A DNA stretch of 64,000 nt from Aurantibacter aestuarii. GTDB lineage: Bacteria; Bacteroidota; Bacteroidia; Flavobacteriales; Flavobacteriaceae. The DNA is taken from the NCBI RefSeq assembly GCF_003008425.1, contig NZ_PXOQ01000006.1:178518-242517 (forward strand), read 5' to 3'. Of the stretch, positions 47,119-56,510 are shown piece by piece. The stretch's first letter is position 1; each line of letters opens with the position of its first letter. The translations under genes and the position numbers were made by a program. The notes under the pieces were generated by a model, which was not told where the DNA came from, did no database searches, and saw nothing but the letters and a program-made list of their open reading frames with translations.

Positions 47119-50025
47119 ATGAAAATGTTAAACACATACTCTAAAATAGTAATTCTATTTACATTATTTTTTGGCCAATTTATCTATGGTCAAGAACCAG
47201 TGAGCATACACTTAACTGAAGAAAATGGTTTGCCAGATGTTGAGTTTTATAGTATGCTAGAAGATCAAAGTGGCTACATGTGGTTGTCTGGAAATAAAGG
47301 TTTATTTAGATACGATGGAGAAGAATTTAAGTCATTTTCTCATTCAAAAAAACGAGGAAGATCTTTTTTTAATTTAAAAACTGATGCTAAAGGAAGAGTT
47401 TGGTGTAACAATATTGCAGGTCAATTTTTTTATGTTGAAAACAATCAATTGTCTTTGTTTATTGATTTAGGGAACCGACTAAATGGAAGCTTAGCAGATT
47501 ATGTGATTTTTAAAAACTATTTAGTAATTAATGGAAATAAAGAAATTTTATTTATCAACCTCGATACAAAAAAAATTGATGCTAAACCAGGAATAGTTGG
47601 TACTTCAATAGGCTTTGTAAATGAAAAAAACCAATTGATTAATATAAATGAAGATTATGAATTATCAGTTTATGAAAGTCCAAAAAAATTAAAAACATTA
47701 AAAAATACGGACATTAAAAGTTTTGAAGCTAAAGAAACTTTAGGCTTTACAAAATATTTTAAAGATCATAAAGATGTTTACTTTTTTTTATTTAATAAAT
47801 ATAAAAGAGATGGTAAAATATATAGGTTTCAGTCAAATGTTTTAACTCCATTACAAATACCAAAAGCTCTAAAAGAATTACATCTTGACTATGTCTACAT
47901 TGAAAATGCTATTTGGTATGTTGCTTCATCAAAAGGGTTGTTTAAGTTAAAGCGAAACGGAGACTCTTTAGAGATTTTATCACACTATTTTCAATCGACG
48001 TACATAACCTCTATCATAAGAGACTTTAATAAAAATCTTTGGGTTTCAACTTTAAATAAAGGTGTTTATGTTATCCCAAACGAGGATTTAATACGTTATT
48101 CCAATTCTAATGCTATTTCAGTTATTGAAAAAAAATCTGAATTTGAAGCTTTTATTGGTGATAGAAAAGGTCATTTAAAACAATTAAACCTGAAGAAACA
48201 ACAGTTAAAAACTGTAAACCACATATCAGATAATAGTTCAATAAGAGCATTAAGTTATAATAAGAAAACTAACAAATTACTTTATGTATCTGATTTAAAA
48301 ACGGTTTCAATTAATGAAAATAATTTAGAAAATTATACCTTAAAGCGATTACCTTCTTTAAAATCTTTAGACAAAGTTAATGACACTTGCTACGTAGTAA
48401 GTCTACCGCACAATGCAGCATTAATATCTCAAAATAAAACCCAAGAATTAATAGGACAACGAACCTATAAATCATTAGTGTCTCGAGATAAAAAACAAAT
48501 ACTAGTGAGTTCTGTAAAAGGTTTGTTTTTATTTGATTTTCCTAGTTTAAAATCACAAACAATACGTTTTAAAGAAAAACCAGTATATGCCTATGACTTA
48601 ACACAAACCAATGATGGTGTTTTTTGGGTTGCGACTTATAACATTGGAGTTTTAGGTATAAAGAACAATAAGGTTGTAGCGCATTTAAATAAAGAAAAAG
48701 GTTTAGCGTCTAATGTAACTAACAAAATTAAAGCAGATGGTAATAATTTATGGATATCTACCGAATCTGGTTTACAACTTTATGATAGAACTTATCATAC
48801 TTATAAAACCATTTCAAAATTAAATGGAATTAATTCCTATAATATTAATCAACTAGAGGTTTTAGGCGATGAAGTAGTGTTTTCCTCTAATTTGGGCCTG
48901 TTCAGTTTTAATAAAAACTCGATTTTTAAACCAAAAAATGTTCCAGAAGTATATTTTACTCAAGTAGTCGTAAATGGTATTGAGCAAGATTTAGAACCAA
49001 ATTATACCTTAAAACAAAACGCATCAGAAATTACTTTTAATTTTCATAGCAAAGGTTTTCAAGCTTCAAAATTTATAGAGCATTATTATCAACTTAAAAA
49101 ATTTGATACTACATGGGTAAAGGCAACTAATGGGCAGGTCAAATTCAATACGCTTCCAGAAGGAGATTTTACATTTAACATTAAAGCTAAAAATAGATTT
49201 GGTAAAACCTATTCAAAAACAAAAAGTATACAAATAAAAGTTGTATTGCCATTTTACAAACAATTATGGTTTTACCTTTTAATTAGTATGTTGACTATTA
49301 GTGTTGTTGTTGTTTATTTTAAAAGAAAACTTAGACGTAAAGAATCCCTAAAACAAAAAGAGTTAAAACAATTAGAGTTAGATAAACAATTAGTGAATTT
49401 AAAATTAGAGAATTTGCGTTCTCAAATGAACCCACATTTTATATTTAATGCATTAAATTCAATTCAAGAATATATTGTTTTAAATCAGCAAAACTTAGCA
49501 AGTACTTACTTGGTTAAGTTTTCAAGATTAATACGAATGTACTTAGAGCAAAGTCAGGAGCAAGAAGTGACTTTAGAGCAAGAATTACAAGCATTAAAAC
49601 TATACTTAGAATTAGAAAAAGTTCGTTTTGAACAAGAACTAAATTATAACTTAGATGTCGATACGACATTAAACCAGCAACTCATTAAATTACCGTCCTT
49701 ATTTATACAACCATACATAGAAAATGCCTTAAAACATGGGCTTCATCATAAGTTAGATAACAGAAATCTAAACATAACATTTTGTCAACATAAAAACCAG
49801 TTAATATGTGCAATTACAGATAATGGTATTGGTCGAGAAGCCGCTAATAAATTAAAGCAGCAACATATTAATTTTCATAAGTCATTTGCAACTCAAGCCA
49901 ACAAAAAGCGTGTAGATTTAATAAATAAAGATCGCAAAGAAAAAATAAAAGTAGAAATCATAGATTTATATACCGAAAATAACAAACCAAATGGTACGCA
50001 AGTACTTATAAAAATACCACTATAA
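47119..50025 (+). CDS. Two-component-regulator propeller sensor kinase (LytS-type)
   Basis: A 968-residue hybrid-like sensor. A signal peptide (FTLFFGQFIYGQ) is followed by a large periplasmic propeller (about 25-620) with Reg_prop repeats such as LEDQSGYMWLSGNKGLFRYD and NLWISTESGLQLYDR. Next come a Y_Y_Y domain (about 640-705), one membrane helix (717-735) and a His_kinase domain. His773 in RSQMNPHFIFNALNSIQEY is the phosphorylation site, and the ATPase region has FIQPYIENALKHGLHH and ITDNGIGREAA. The stop overlaps the next start as TAATG. The ligand may be a carbohydrate or a surface signal; this is unknown. Confidence 0.93.
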   Translation: MKMLNTYSKIVILFTLFFGQFIYGQEPVSIHLTEENGLPDVEFYSMLEDQSGYMWLSGNKGLFRYDGEEFKSFSHSKKRGRSFFNLKTDAKGRVWCNNIAGQFFYVENNQLSLFIDLGNRLNGSLADYVIFKNYLVINGNKEILFINLDTKKIDAKPGIVGTSIGFVNEKNQLININEDYELSVYESPKKLKTLKNTDIKSFEAKETLGFTKYFKDHKDVYFFLFNKYKRDGKIYRFQSNVLTPLQIPKALKELHLDYVYIENAIWYVASSKGLFKLKRNGDSLEILSHYFQSTYITSIIRDFNKNLWVSTLNKGVYVIPNEDLIRYSNSNAISVIEKKSEFEAFIGDRKGHLKQLNLKKQQLKTVNHISDNSSIRALSYNKKTNKLLYVSDLKTVSINENNLENYTLKRLPSLKSLDKVNDTCYVVSLPHNAALISQNKTQELIGQRTYKSLVSRDKKQILVSSVKGLFLFDFPSLKSQTIRFKEKPVYAYDLTQTNDGVFWVATYNIGVLGIKNNKVVAHLNKEKGLASNVTNKIKADGNNLWISTESGLQLYDRTYHTYKTISKLNGINSYNINQLEVLGDEVVFSSNLGLFSFNKNSIFKPKNVPEVYFTQVVVNGIEQDLEPNYTLKQNASEITFNFHSKGFQASKFIEHYYQLKKFDTTWVKATNGQVKFNTLPEGDFTFNIKAKNRFGKTYSKTKSIQIKVVLPFYKQLWFYLLISMLTISVVVVYFKRKLRRKESLKQKELKQLELDKQLVNLKLENLRSQMNPHFIFNALNSIQEYIVLNQQNLASTYLVKFSRLIRMYLEQSQEQEVTLEQELQALKLYLELEKVRFEQELNYNLDVDTTLNQQLIKLPSLFIQPYIENALKHGLHHKLDNRNLNITFCQHKNQLICAITDNGIGREAANKLKQQHINFHKSFATQANKKRVDLINKDRKEKIKVEIIDLYTENNKPNGTQVLIKIPL

Positions 50026-50777
50026 TGAAAGCTATAATTATAGACGACGAGCGTAAAGCACAAAATTTAATGGAAGCTTTATTACAACAAAACTGTATTG
50101 AAGTTAATAGCATTCTTAAAGCCTCTAATTTGTTAGAAGGCATAAAAATAATAAAAGAAACTCAGCCAGATATTGTATTTTTAGATATTGATATGCCACA
50201 ACATTCTGGCTTAGAAATATTAGACTTTTTTGATAACCAACCTATAGACTTTCAAATTATATTTGTTACAGCGTATAATCAATACGCAGTAGAAGCCTTT
50301 AAATTATCTGCCATAGATTACCTATTAAAACCTGTAGATGTTCAAGAATTAATAACGGCGGTAAACAAAGCACAACATATTATTGAAAATAAAAGTATAA
50401 ATAATCAAATAAGAGATTTAAAACAAGCATTTAAACAGCTGGCTATAAATAAAGTGGCATTAGAGATTCCTAAAGGAATTATATTTGCAGCCGAAGATGA
50501 TATTCTTTATTTTGAAGCCGACGGAATGTACACTAAAGTTCATTTACTAAACAACCGTACAGAACTTATTTGCAAACCACTAAAGCACTTTGTAAGTCAG
50601 CTAGAAAGCAAAGTGTCATTTTACAAACCGCATCGCTCGTATTTAATTAATCTAAAGCATATTAACGAATTATCTAAAAAAGACGGCTTTCATTTAATTA
50701 TGGAAAACAATAAAAGTATTCCAGTCTCAAAAGATAAAAAAGAAGAGTTTATGCAAATTATAGCAGAGGTTTTTTAA
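50025..50777 (+). CDS. LytTR-family response regulator
   Basis: A 250-residue response regulator and partner of the upstream kinase, sharing one base with it (TAATG). The receiver domain has DDERKAQ, Asp54 in VFLDIDMPQHSG, Thr82, and Lys102 in YLLKPVD. The LytTR domain (about 150-250) has ILYFEADGMYTKVHLLNNR and FYKPHRSYLINLKHI. A secreted LamG protein follows after a 215-base gap containing an imperfect palindromic element, paralleling the arrangement at 34268-35030. Confidence 0.95.
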   Translation: MKAIIIDDERKAQNLMEALLQQNCIEVNSILKASNLLEGIKIIKETQPDIVFLDIDMPQHSGLEILDFFDNQPIDFQIIFVTAYNQYAVEAFKLSAIDYLLKPVDVQELITAVNKAQHIIENKSINNQIRDLKQAFKQLAINKVALEIPKGIIFAAEDDILYFEADGMYTKVHLLNNRTELICKPLKHFVSQLESKVSFYKPHRSYLINLKHINELSKKDGFHLIMENNKSIPVSKDKKEEFMQIIAEVF

Positions 50778-50890
50778 GGAGCTATTTCCAGCTTTCACGA
50801 CTCAATCTTTTTTTTGCGCATAAATGCAACGTAAAAAAAGGATTTCAAACAAATCGCTCAATCTGGGCTAAAAACTAGGCTGAAATAAAA
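50778..50890. repeat. Imperfect palindromic intergenic element
   Basis: TATTTCCAGC (50783-50792) is nearly the reverse complement of GCTGAAATA (50879-50887). Inside, CTTTTTTTTGCG and CGTAAAAAAAGG can pair, and CTCAATCT occurs twice (50801 and 50858). The element resembles a degenerate copy of an intergenic repeat common in flavobacteria (with GGATTTC...CTCAATC...GGGCTA), which I recall from other genomes but cannot check. Its boundaries are approximate. Confidence 0.45.
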
Positions 50891-50992
50891 AAACACATTC
50901 AGCAAAAAAATAAAGGGTTTCAGAAAAAAAAACAATATTAAAGGTGTTAGTATGAGCAAATTTGTATTTGTAATAATCACAAATACATAATT

Positions 50993-53905
50993 ATGAAAAC
51001 ACGATTACTATTATTGCTATTATTTGCAAGTAGTTTTGCTTTAGCACAAATTCCTACAGATGATATAACGAGGTATTTATTTTCAAACGGAAATTTAATT
51101 AATGAAGCCAATAGTGGTGTGGGTGATTTGGTGCAGTCTGGTACAGCATCAACAACTACTAATGGTATTGAAGGTATTCCTAATAATGCTTTAAAAATTA
51201 ATTCCGACTCGTTTGATGGTTCGGCTGTCGTAACAAGTTCAACCACAACAGAATTTTCTTACAGCTTTTGGTTTAAATTAAGTGGTAATGCTACAAGTGA
51301 ACAAGAGATCATTAGATTTACAAATCAAGATGGGCATAGAATTTTTTTTAACCAACAAACTTTCAGTAATGGTGCAGTCGATTTTAAATGGAGAATAGAA
51401 GATAGTTCAGGTTCTGGGACAGGAAGATTAGCTACAGAGTCTAGTTTAAATGATGGTAACTGGCATCATATTGTAATGACAAGTACAGCGGTTACTAATC
51501 CTACAAATTTTATGGAATTAAGAATTTATTTAGATGGGGTTTTTAGCCAAAATTTAACCAATTCTTCTGGTCCTTTTACTAATGGAAATATATTCTATAG
51601 TAGTCATGCTACAACAATTTCTAACCAAACTTCTACTGGTTTTACAAACGATATAGATAATGTAAGGGTTTATGATAGAACCTTAACACAAACAGAAATT
51701 ACAGCATTAGCAAACGAAATTGTAAATGCAATGAATCCAACGGACGATTTAATAACGTATAGTTTCGAAAACGGAAGTTATTTAAATTATGCAAATGCAT
51801 CAAACAATTTAAGTTTAGACAGTGGTGCTACAAATACTGTTAATGGGCATTGTGGTGAATCTAATAGTGCGTTACAAAGTGCTGGAGGAACACGTTTAAA
51901 GGCATCGGGAATAAATGGTTCTACCGAAGAAACTTCATACAGTTTTTTTGTAAGTACCACAGCCACAGGAAATTTTAGTGAAATCGTTCATCATTTTTCA
52001 AATTATAATAACACGTCCATTTTCTCTGGGTCAACAGCGGTTTTAGATGGGAATAAAATTACTGTTGTAATGCGACCATTTTGTGGTACTGGTTTATGTG
52101 CTCAGCAATCTGGATATCTAAATACAATTGGCAGTACAGTAGTAAATGATGGAAATTGGCACCATATAGCTTATACTGTAGCAAAAAATACAATAGGCTC
52201 AGATATTCAGTATGAAATTAAATTGTACATAGATGGCGTTTTAGATGCAACAAATACGACTGGTCTTATTCCAGCTTCTAATAATCCAGCATACATAAAC
52301 GGAACTAACGAAATACGATTATTTAGCGGTAGTGGCGATTTTTATGTGGGATCTCTAGATGATGTACGTATTTTTAATCGTGTACTTTCACAGCCTGAAA
52401 TTGTTCAAATGTCTAGTTACTGCATTCCATTAAGTCCTTCTATTGTTTATGTAGATGCTGGAGCTACAGGCGCTAACAATGGTAATACTTGGGCAGATGC
52501 TTACACAAGCTTAACTACAGCATTGTCAAACAATCCATCAACAGGACCAACCAAAGAATTTTGGGTAAAAGCAGGTACTTATACGTTAACATCTCTTAAT
52601 GATAAATTTATAATTAGTGAAAATCAAAAGGTTTATGGAGGTTTTAATGGCACCGAGACCATGTTGAGCCAAAGAGATTCAGACGCTAATGAAACCATAC
52701 TTTCTGGCGACGTTAATTCAAACGATAATGGAATCTTACAATTTAATGAAACCACGTATGCCGATAATGCATATAATGTAGTTAGTGTAGTAGGTAGTAA
52801 CATCCTTTTAGATGGTTTAACAATTAAAGGAGGAAATGCAACTGGTTTTGGTTCCAATCCTTCTATTAGGTCTGGTGCAGCAATTATTATAAGCCAAAAT
52901 GCAAAAAATGCAGATTTTAATAGGTTGCTAATTGACGGTAATAAGGTAATCGATGGTGGAGTTGTTTATTTTAATCAATCATCAGGTCAAACGGGCAACT
53001 ATAATTATAACTTTACAAACTGTATTTTTAGAAATAATTTAGGTCGATTTGCAGCGGTTTATTATGCCTCTAATCCTAGAACCTCTGGAACCGCTAAAAC
53101 AGTATTTGTTAATTGTGTTTTCTATGATAATATAGTAGCAAATGTTCCTGGATATAATCAAGGTACAAATACTTTATTCTGGTTTAGAACAGATGTGTCC
53201 ACAACACATATTGGCGAATTTATAAATTGTACTGTCTCAAGTAACGATTTTAATGCATCAAACTACACAGCTAGTATTATTTCGGCATCTCGAATAAATG
53301 GTAATTGTACCGTTAGGTTGTATAACAGTATATTGTGGGATAATAAAAGAGCAGATAATAATGCGGAGCATAGCACTATAGGTAGTTTTGGTTCACAAGC
53401 AGTTGCTACACGTGTGGTTAGAAATAGCATTGCGCCAAATTTTAGCTCTGGAATTGCTCAAAACTCTAGCACATCAAACCCAATGTTAGGTAGTTTTCCA
53501 GGTAAATATAAATACCAAATAGGTAACTCGTCTTCATTTGCAATAGATTTTGGAGATAATTCATTTTTTCCAGCATCAGTTACTAGCGATTTGCTTGGAA
53601 ATCTTAGAATTTTTGGTTCTCAAATAGACGCTGGAGCATACGAGTATAATTCTACACTTAGCAATGAAGCTTTTACAGTTAATGAAAATGTTGTGAAAAT
53701 TTATCCAAATCCTACATCTAATAGTTTAAACATTTTAACAGATAAGGAGCTGGAAAGCGTCAAAGTTTATGATGTTTTGGGAGCACTTGTATTGAGTGAG
53801 AAAACAAATAAAATAAATGTATCTGGTCTAGCGAGTGGTGCGTATATCATAAAAATAAAAACAAAGTTTAGCCAACTTATTACCAAGCGTTTTATTAAAC
53901 AATAA
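50993..53905 (+). CDS. Secreted double-LamG protein, T9SS sorted
   Basis: A 970-residue exported protein. The signal peptide is MKTRLLLLLLFASSFALAQ. Two LamG/concanavalin-like domains follow (about 20-240 and 250-475), with YSFWFKLSGN, NDGNWHHIVMTSTAV and IDNVRVYDRTLTQTEI in the first and NDGNWHHIAYTV and SLDDVRIFNRVLSQPEI in the second. Residues 485-885 look like a right-handed beta-helix (YVDAGATGANNGNTWADAYT start, repeated short strands, FNCTVSSND-type turns). A T9SS type A domain (VKIYPNPTSNSLNIL and SGLASGAYIIKI, ending KRFIKQ) closes it. Carbohydrate binding at the surface is plausible but unproven. Confidence 0.9.
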   Translation: MKTRLLLLLLFASSFALAQIPTDDITRYLFSNGNLINEANSGVGDLVQSGTASTTTNGIEGIPNNALKINSDSFDGSAVVTSSTTTEFSYSFWFKLSGNATSEQEIIRFTNQDGHRIFFNQQTFSNGAVDFKWRIEDSSGSGTGRLATESSLNDGNWHHIVMTSTAVTNPTNFMELRIYLDGVFSQNLTNSSGPFTNGNIFYSSHATTISNQTSTGFTNDIDNVRVYDRTLTQTEITALANEIVNAMNPTDDLITYSFENGSYLNYANASNNLSLDSGATNTVNGHCGESNSALQSAGGTRLKASGINGSTEETSYSFFVSTTATGNFSEIVHHFSNYNNTSIFSGSTAVLDGNKITVVMRPFCGTGLCAQQSGYLNTIGSTVVNDGNWHHIAYTVAKNTIGSDIQYEIKLYIDGVLDATNTTGLIPASNNPAYINGTNEIRLFSGSGDFYVGSLDDVRIFNRVLSQPEIVQMSSYCIPLSPSIVYVDAGATGANNGNTWADAYTSLTTALSNNPSTGPTKEFWVKAGTYTLTSLNDKFIISENQKVYGGFNGTETMLSQRDSDANETILSGDVNSNDNGILQFNETTYADNAYNVVSVVGSNILLDGLTIKGGNATGFGSNPSIRSGAAIIISQNAKNADFNRLLIDGNKVIDGGVVYFNQSSGQTGNYNYNFTNCIFRNNLGRFAAVYYASNPRTSGTAKTVFVNCVFYDNIVANVPGYNQGTNTLFWFRTDVSTTHIGEFINCTVSSNDFNASNYTASIISASRINGNCTVRLYNSILWDNKRADNNAEHSTIGSFGSQAVATRVVRNSIAPNFSSGIAQNSSTSNPMLGSFPGKYKYQIGNSSSFAIDFGDNSFFPASVTSDLLGNLRIFGSQIDAGAYEYNSTLSNEAFTVNENVVKIYPNPTSNSLNILTDKELESVKVYDVLGALVLSEKTNKINVSGLASGAYIIKIKTKFSQLITKRFIKQ

Positions 53906-53933
53906 TTAAATTGGTAATTAAAAATTTAGACAG

Positions 53934-53971
53934 TTTTAAAAATGCCTTAACGAAAGTTAAGGCATTTTTTT
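53934..53971. terminator. Bidirectional terminator (copy 2 of 38-bp unit)
   Basis: Identical over 38 bases to 46998-47035: stem AATGCCTTAAC/GTTAAGGCATT, GAAA loop, A and T flanks. It lies between convergent genes ending at 53905 and 53981 and can serve both strands. Confidence 0.9.
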
Positions 53972-53980
53972 ATAAATACG

Positions 53981-54625
53981 TTAAGGGTTTTGATAATGCC
54001 CGTTTGCCCAGTTTATACTGGGTTGTATCCATGCATCTAAAGCTTTAAATAAAAAGCCATGTCTTAATCCTGTATGTAGTTGGAGGTCTTTATAATGTCT
54101 AATAGCGCAAGTTGAGGTTTCTTTTCTTCCAATAGCAGAAACGCCAAAAGGATCGGTTTCCTCGTAGATATTTAGAATGTTGCCACAGTAGTTAATATCT
54201 GGTATGGTTTCGAGATCTTGAGTCCTAAAACTAGCAATGAAAACAAAATTTAGGTCAGGGTTTTGAGCAATAGTTGAAACATATTGCGCTATATAACCGC
54301 CTTTTGAGGTTCCAATGATAGTAATGTGCTTTGGATGTATCCCTTTTTTAATAAGATCATTTATTTGAGCGACTATGCCTTCCGCATAATCACGAGCATT
54401 AACATTACTTTGTCTTTGTTCGCTAATAACCGTGAACGATGCTTTTTTAAATGCTGAAAGTATTTCGTTGTACTCGGTGCGTCCGTATTCTGGATGAGAT
54501 TCGTTAATGCTATGCTCTTCCAGGAAGCGGTTATGGAGAAAGAAAATATAGCGTTCTTTTGGTGATTCGGAACAGTTGAAGCAAATAGTTAAAGCAATAA
54601 GTACAATTAGTAGAGATAATTTCAT
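53981..54625 (-). CDS. Lipoprotein alpha/beta hydrolase
   Basis: A 214-residue putative lipoprotein. The N-terminus MKLSLLIVLIALTICFNCSE has a lipobox cysteine at residue 18. IIGTSKGGYIAQY carries the nucleophile serine elbow, EETDPFGV may hold the acid and LRHGFLF the histidine of an alpha/beta hydrolase. The segment RYIFFLHNRFLEEH is the first strand. Substrate is unknown. The frame is open to a TTG five codons upstream; ATG 54625 fits the signal. It lies 33 bases downstream of the DUF192 gene. Confidence 0.82.
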   Translation of the reverse strand: MKLSLLIVLIALTICFNCSESPKERYIFFLHNRFLEEHSINESHPEYGRTEYNEILSAFKKASFTVISEQRQSNVNARDYAEGIVAQINDLIKKGIHPKHITIIGTSKGGYIAQYVSTIAQNPDLNFVFIASFRTQDLETIPDINYCGNILNIYEETDPFGVSAIGRKETSTCAIRHYKDLQLHTGLRHGFLFKALDAWIQPSINWANGHYQNP

Positions 54626-54658
54626 CCTATTAAAATACAAAAACAGAATGAATTGTTT

Positions 54659-55132
54659 TTAGTTGAATACTATATAATCTCCATTAGAAATTTTCCAAAC
54701 TTCACTCAAACCTGCGTTCACTTCTAAAACATACATGGCGGGTTGTTCTGAAGGTAATGAAGACTCATCCAAGGGTTTTGCATTTTTTTGAATACTAACC
54801 ACAGCCTTATCTTTATTTAAATAGATAATGTCCAAAGGAATTAAAGTGTTTTTCATGTAAAAAGAACGTGGTTGTTCATCTTTAAAAATAAATAACATGC
54901 CTTCATTTGGATTCATGCTTTTACGGTACATTAAACCTGTTTGTGTTTCGTAATCGGATTTTGCGAACTCGATATTTAAAGAAGCAATTAAAGAATCCGT
55001 ATCTTTTTTTAATAGTTGAAGTTCTCCTTCTTTAGTAAAACCAATGTCTTGCTGAGGTGCAGAGCTTTGTTTTTGCTCTTCTTTACAAGAAAAACATACT
55101 ATTAAAAGACAAAAAAACACAATTCTAAACAT
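54659..55132 (-). CDS. DUF192-family lipoprotein
   Basis: A 157-residue putative lipoprotein with lipobox LIVCFSCKEE (Cys16). After a polar linker (KEEQKQSSAPQQ) the DUF192 domain occupies about residues 48-157, with TQTGLMYRKSMNPNEGMLF, the conserved SFYMKNTLIPLDIIYL and VLEVNAG. The biochemical role of DUF192 is not established. It starts 3 bases after the lgt stop, so it is probably co-transcribed with the enzyme that lipidates it. Confidence 0.9.
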   Translation of the reverse strand: MFRIVFFCLLIVCFSCKEEQKQSSAPQQDIGFTKEGELQLLKKDTDSLIASLNIEFAKSDYETQTGLMYRKSMNPNEGMLFIFKDEQPRSFYMKNTLIPLDIIYLNKDKAVVSIQKNAKPLDESSLPSEQPAMYVLEVNAGLSEVWKISNGDYIVFN

Positions 55133-55135
55133 CTG

Positions 55136-56059
55136 TTATACCGTTTTTTGTTTGTAGCCAAACATAAAATATAATCCAATAATGATAAACGGAATACTTA
55201 ACCATTGTCCGGTATTTAAACCAAACCAGTTTATGTATTCTTCACCTTGTGGCTCTTTTACAAATTCTACAAAGAAACGTACAGACCATAATAACACTAG
55301 AAAGAGACCGAATAAAAAACCGGTTTGCTCACTTTTATTGGTCTTACTATAAAAGTACCACAATGCTAAAAACACAAATATATAGCTAAACGATTCGTAT
55401 AATTGCGCAGCATGTCTTACTGGAACAGCTTCTAATAAGTCATTAAATTTGGGATTGTTAGTAACGGCTTTGTAAGCTTCTTTATAATCTTTAATACCAG
55501 TTTCTGCAACAATTTGTCTTTTGTTGTAATGGTCTTGTATAAAACGAACACCTAAGTCGCTATTGGTTACTTTTCCTATAATTTCTGAATTAATAAAGTT
55601 TCCAATTCTAATAAATATTGCGCCAGAAGCTACAGGTATAACGATACGATCTAAAATCCACATTAAAGATTTGTAATTATATTTTTTACGATACAAATAC
55701 ATACTAACTATAATCCCTATAGCAGCACCATGACTCGCTAAACCTTGGAAGCCAGTAAACTCGAAACCACCCACAAATCGGAAAGGTAAAAAGATACTTA
55801 ACGGGTCTTGAAAAATAAGCTCGCTTTGGTAAAATAAGACGTGTCCTAAACGTGCTCCCAGCATTGTAGCTAAAACCGTGTACATAAATAACGGATCTAA
55901 GTACTCCGGATTTATTTTCTCTCGTTTAAAAATATACTTCATGATGTTGTAACCCAGTAAAAAGGCTACAATCCACATGACACTGTAAAAATGTATTTTG
56001 AAATTTCCTATAATATCGATTCCTGTAGTTGGGTTCCAATCTATGGTAAGTAAATGCAT
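55136..56059 (-). CDS. lgt: Prolipoprotein diacylglyceryl transferase
   Basis: Lgt transfers diacylglycerol from phosphatidylglycerol to the lipobox cysteine of prolipoproteins in the inner membrane; 307 residues with about seven membrane segments. Motifs are GARLGHVLFYQ, the signature around GFQGLASHGAAIGI with its histidine, RIGNFINSEIIGKVT, and AAQLYESFSYIFVF. It is longer than E. coli Lgt by a hydrophilic loop (about 180-215). It leads the lgt-DUF192-hydrolase run; both downstream genes encode lipoproteins. A TATCTTTA box on the minus strand (56079-56086) is a near-match promoter. Confidence 0.96.
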   Translation of the reverse strand: MHLLTIDWNPTTGIDIIGNFKIHFYSVMWIVAFLLGYNIMKYIFKREKINPEYLDPLFMYTVLATMLGARLGHVLFYQSELIFQDPLSIFLPFRFVGGFEFTGFQGLASHGAAIGIIVSMYLYRKKYNYKSLMWILDRIVIPVASGAIFIRIGNFINSEIIGKVTNSDLGVRFIQDHYNKRQIVAETGIKDYKEAYKAVTNNPKFNDLLEAVPVRHAAQLYESFSYIFVFLALWYFYSKTNKSEQTGFLFGLFLVLLWSVRFFVEFVKEPQGEEYINWFGLNTGQWLSIPFIIIGLYFMFGYKQKTV

Positions 56060-56270
56060 GGTTGTTTTTTATGTGATGTAAAGATAGTATTAATCGCTAA
56101 TTTTTAAACCAATTTTATAATTTTAACCTAAGCTTTTGAAGATTTTAAACTGTTAAGGATAGGAATGGCATCCTTTTTTTGGTGGCGCTTAAGCCAAAAA
56201 CAGATAAAATGGATAGCCTGGCTTTTTATAATTTGATAAAATTTTAAAAAGAACAGCCTGAATAATTATA

Positions 56271-56492
56271 TCATGGTACTGGGTCGTAACCATTCCCGCC
56301 AAAAGGATGACAACTAAAAATCCGTTTTACGCTAAGCCATCCACCTTTAAACAAACCATGTTTTTGAAGGGCTTCTTTGGTATAGCTTGAACAGGTGGGT
56401 TGATATCTGCAGCTCGCTGGTGTAAAAGGCGAAATGTAATTCTGGTAAATTTTTATAAGGAATAAAAAAGGCGCAATAAGTATGTTTTTCAT
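56271..56492 (-). CDS. yidD: Membrane protein insertion efficiency factor YidD
   Basis: YidD is a small membrane-associated protein linked to YidC-dependent insertion; 73 residues. The family pattern is clear: a hydrophobic start ([18 protein letters not shown]), three conserved cysteines in [14 protein letters not shown] and [15 protein letters not shown]. It lies 18 bases after cysS. The 211-base gap downstream towards lgt has an AT-rich inverted repeat (TTTTTGG/CCAAAAA near 56178-56200) but no clear terminator. Confidence 0.95.
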   Translation of the reverse strand: MKNILIAPFLFLIKIYQNYISPFTPASCRYQPTCSSYTKEALQKHGLFKGGWLSVKRIFSCHPFGGNGYDPVP

Positions 56493-56510
56493 AATATAGC
56501 GCCTTATTTT

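Noticed and set aside
52633..52857. Minus-strand open frame within the LamG protein gene
   Set aside because: The plus-strand frame has a signal peptide, domains and a T9SS tail; the antisense frame has no recognisable features.
56060..56270. Terminator or small gene between yidD and lgt
   Set aside because: Only an AT-rich inverted repeat without a T run was found on the minus strand, and no open frame with coding character.
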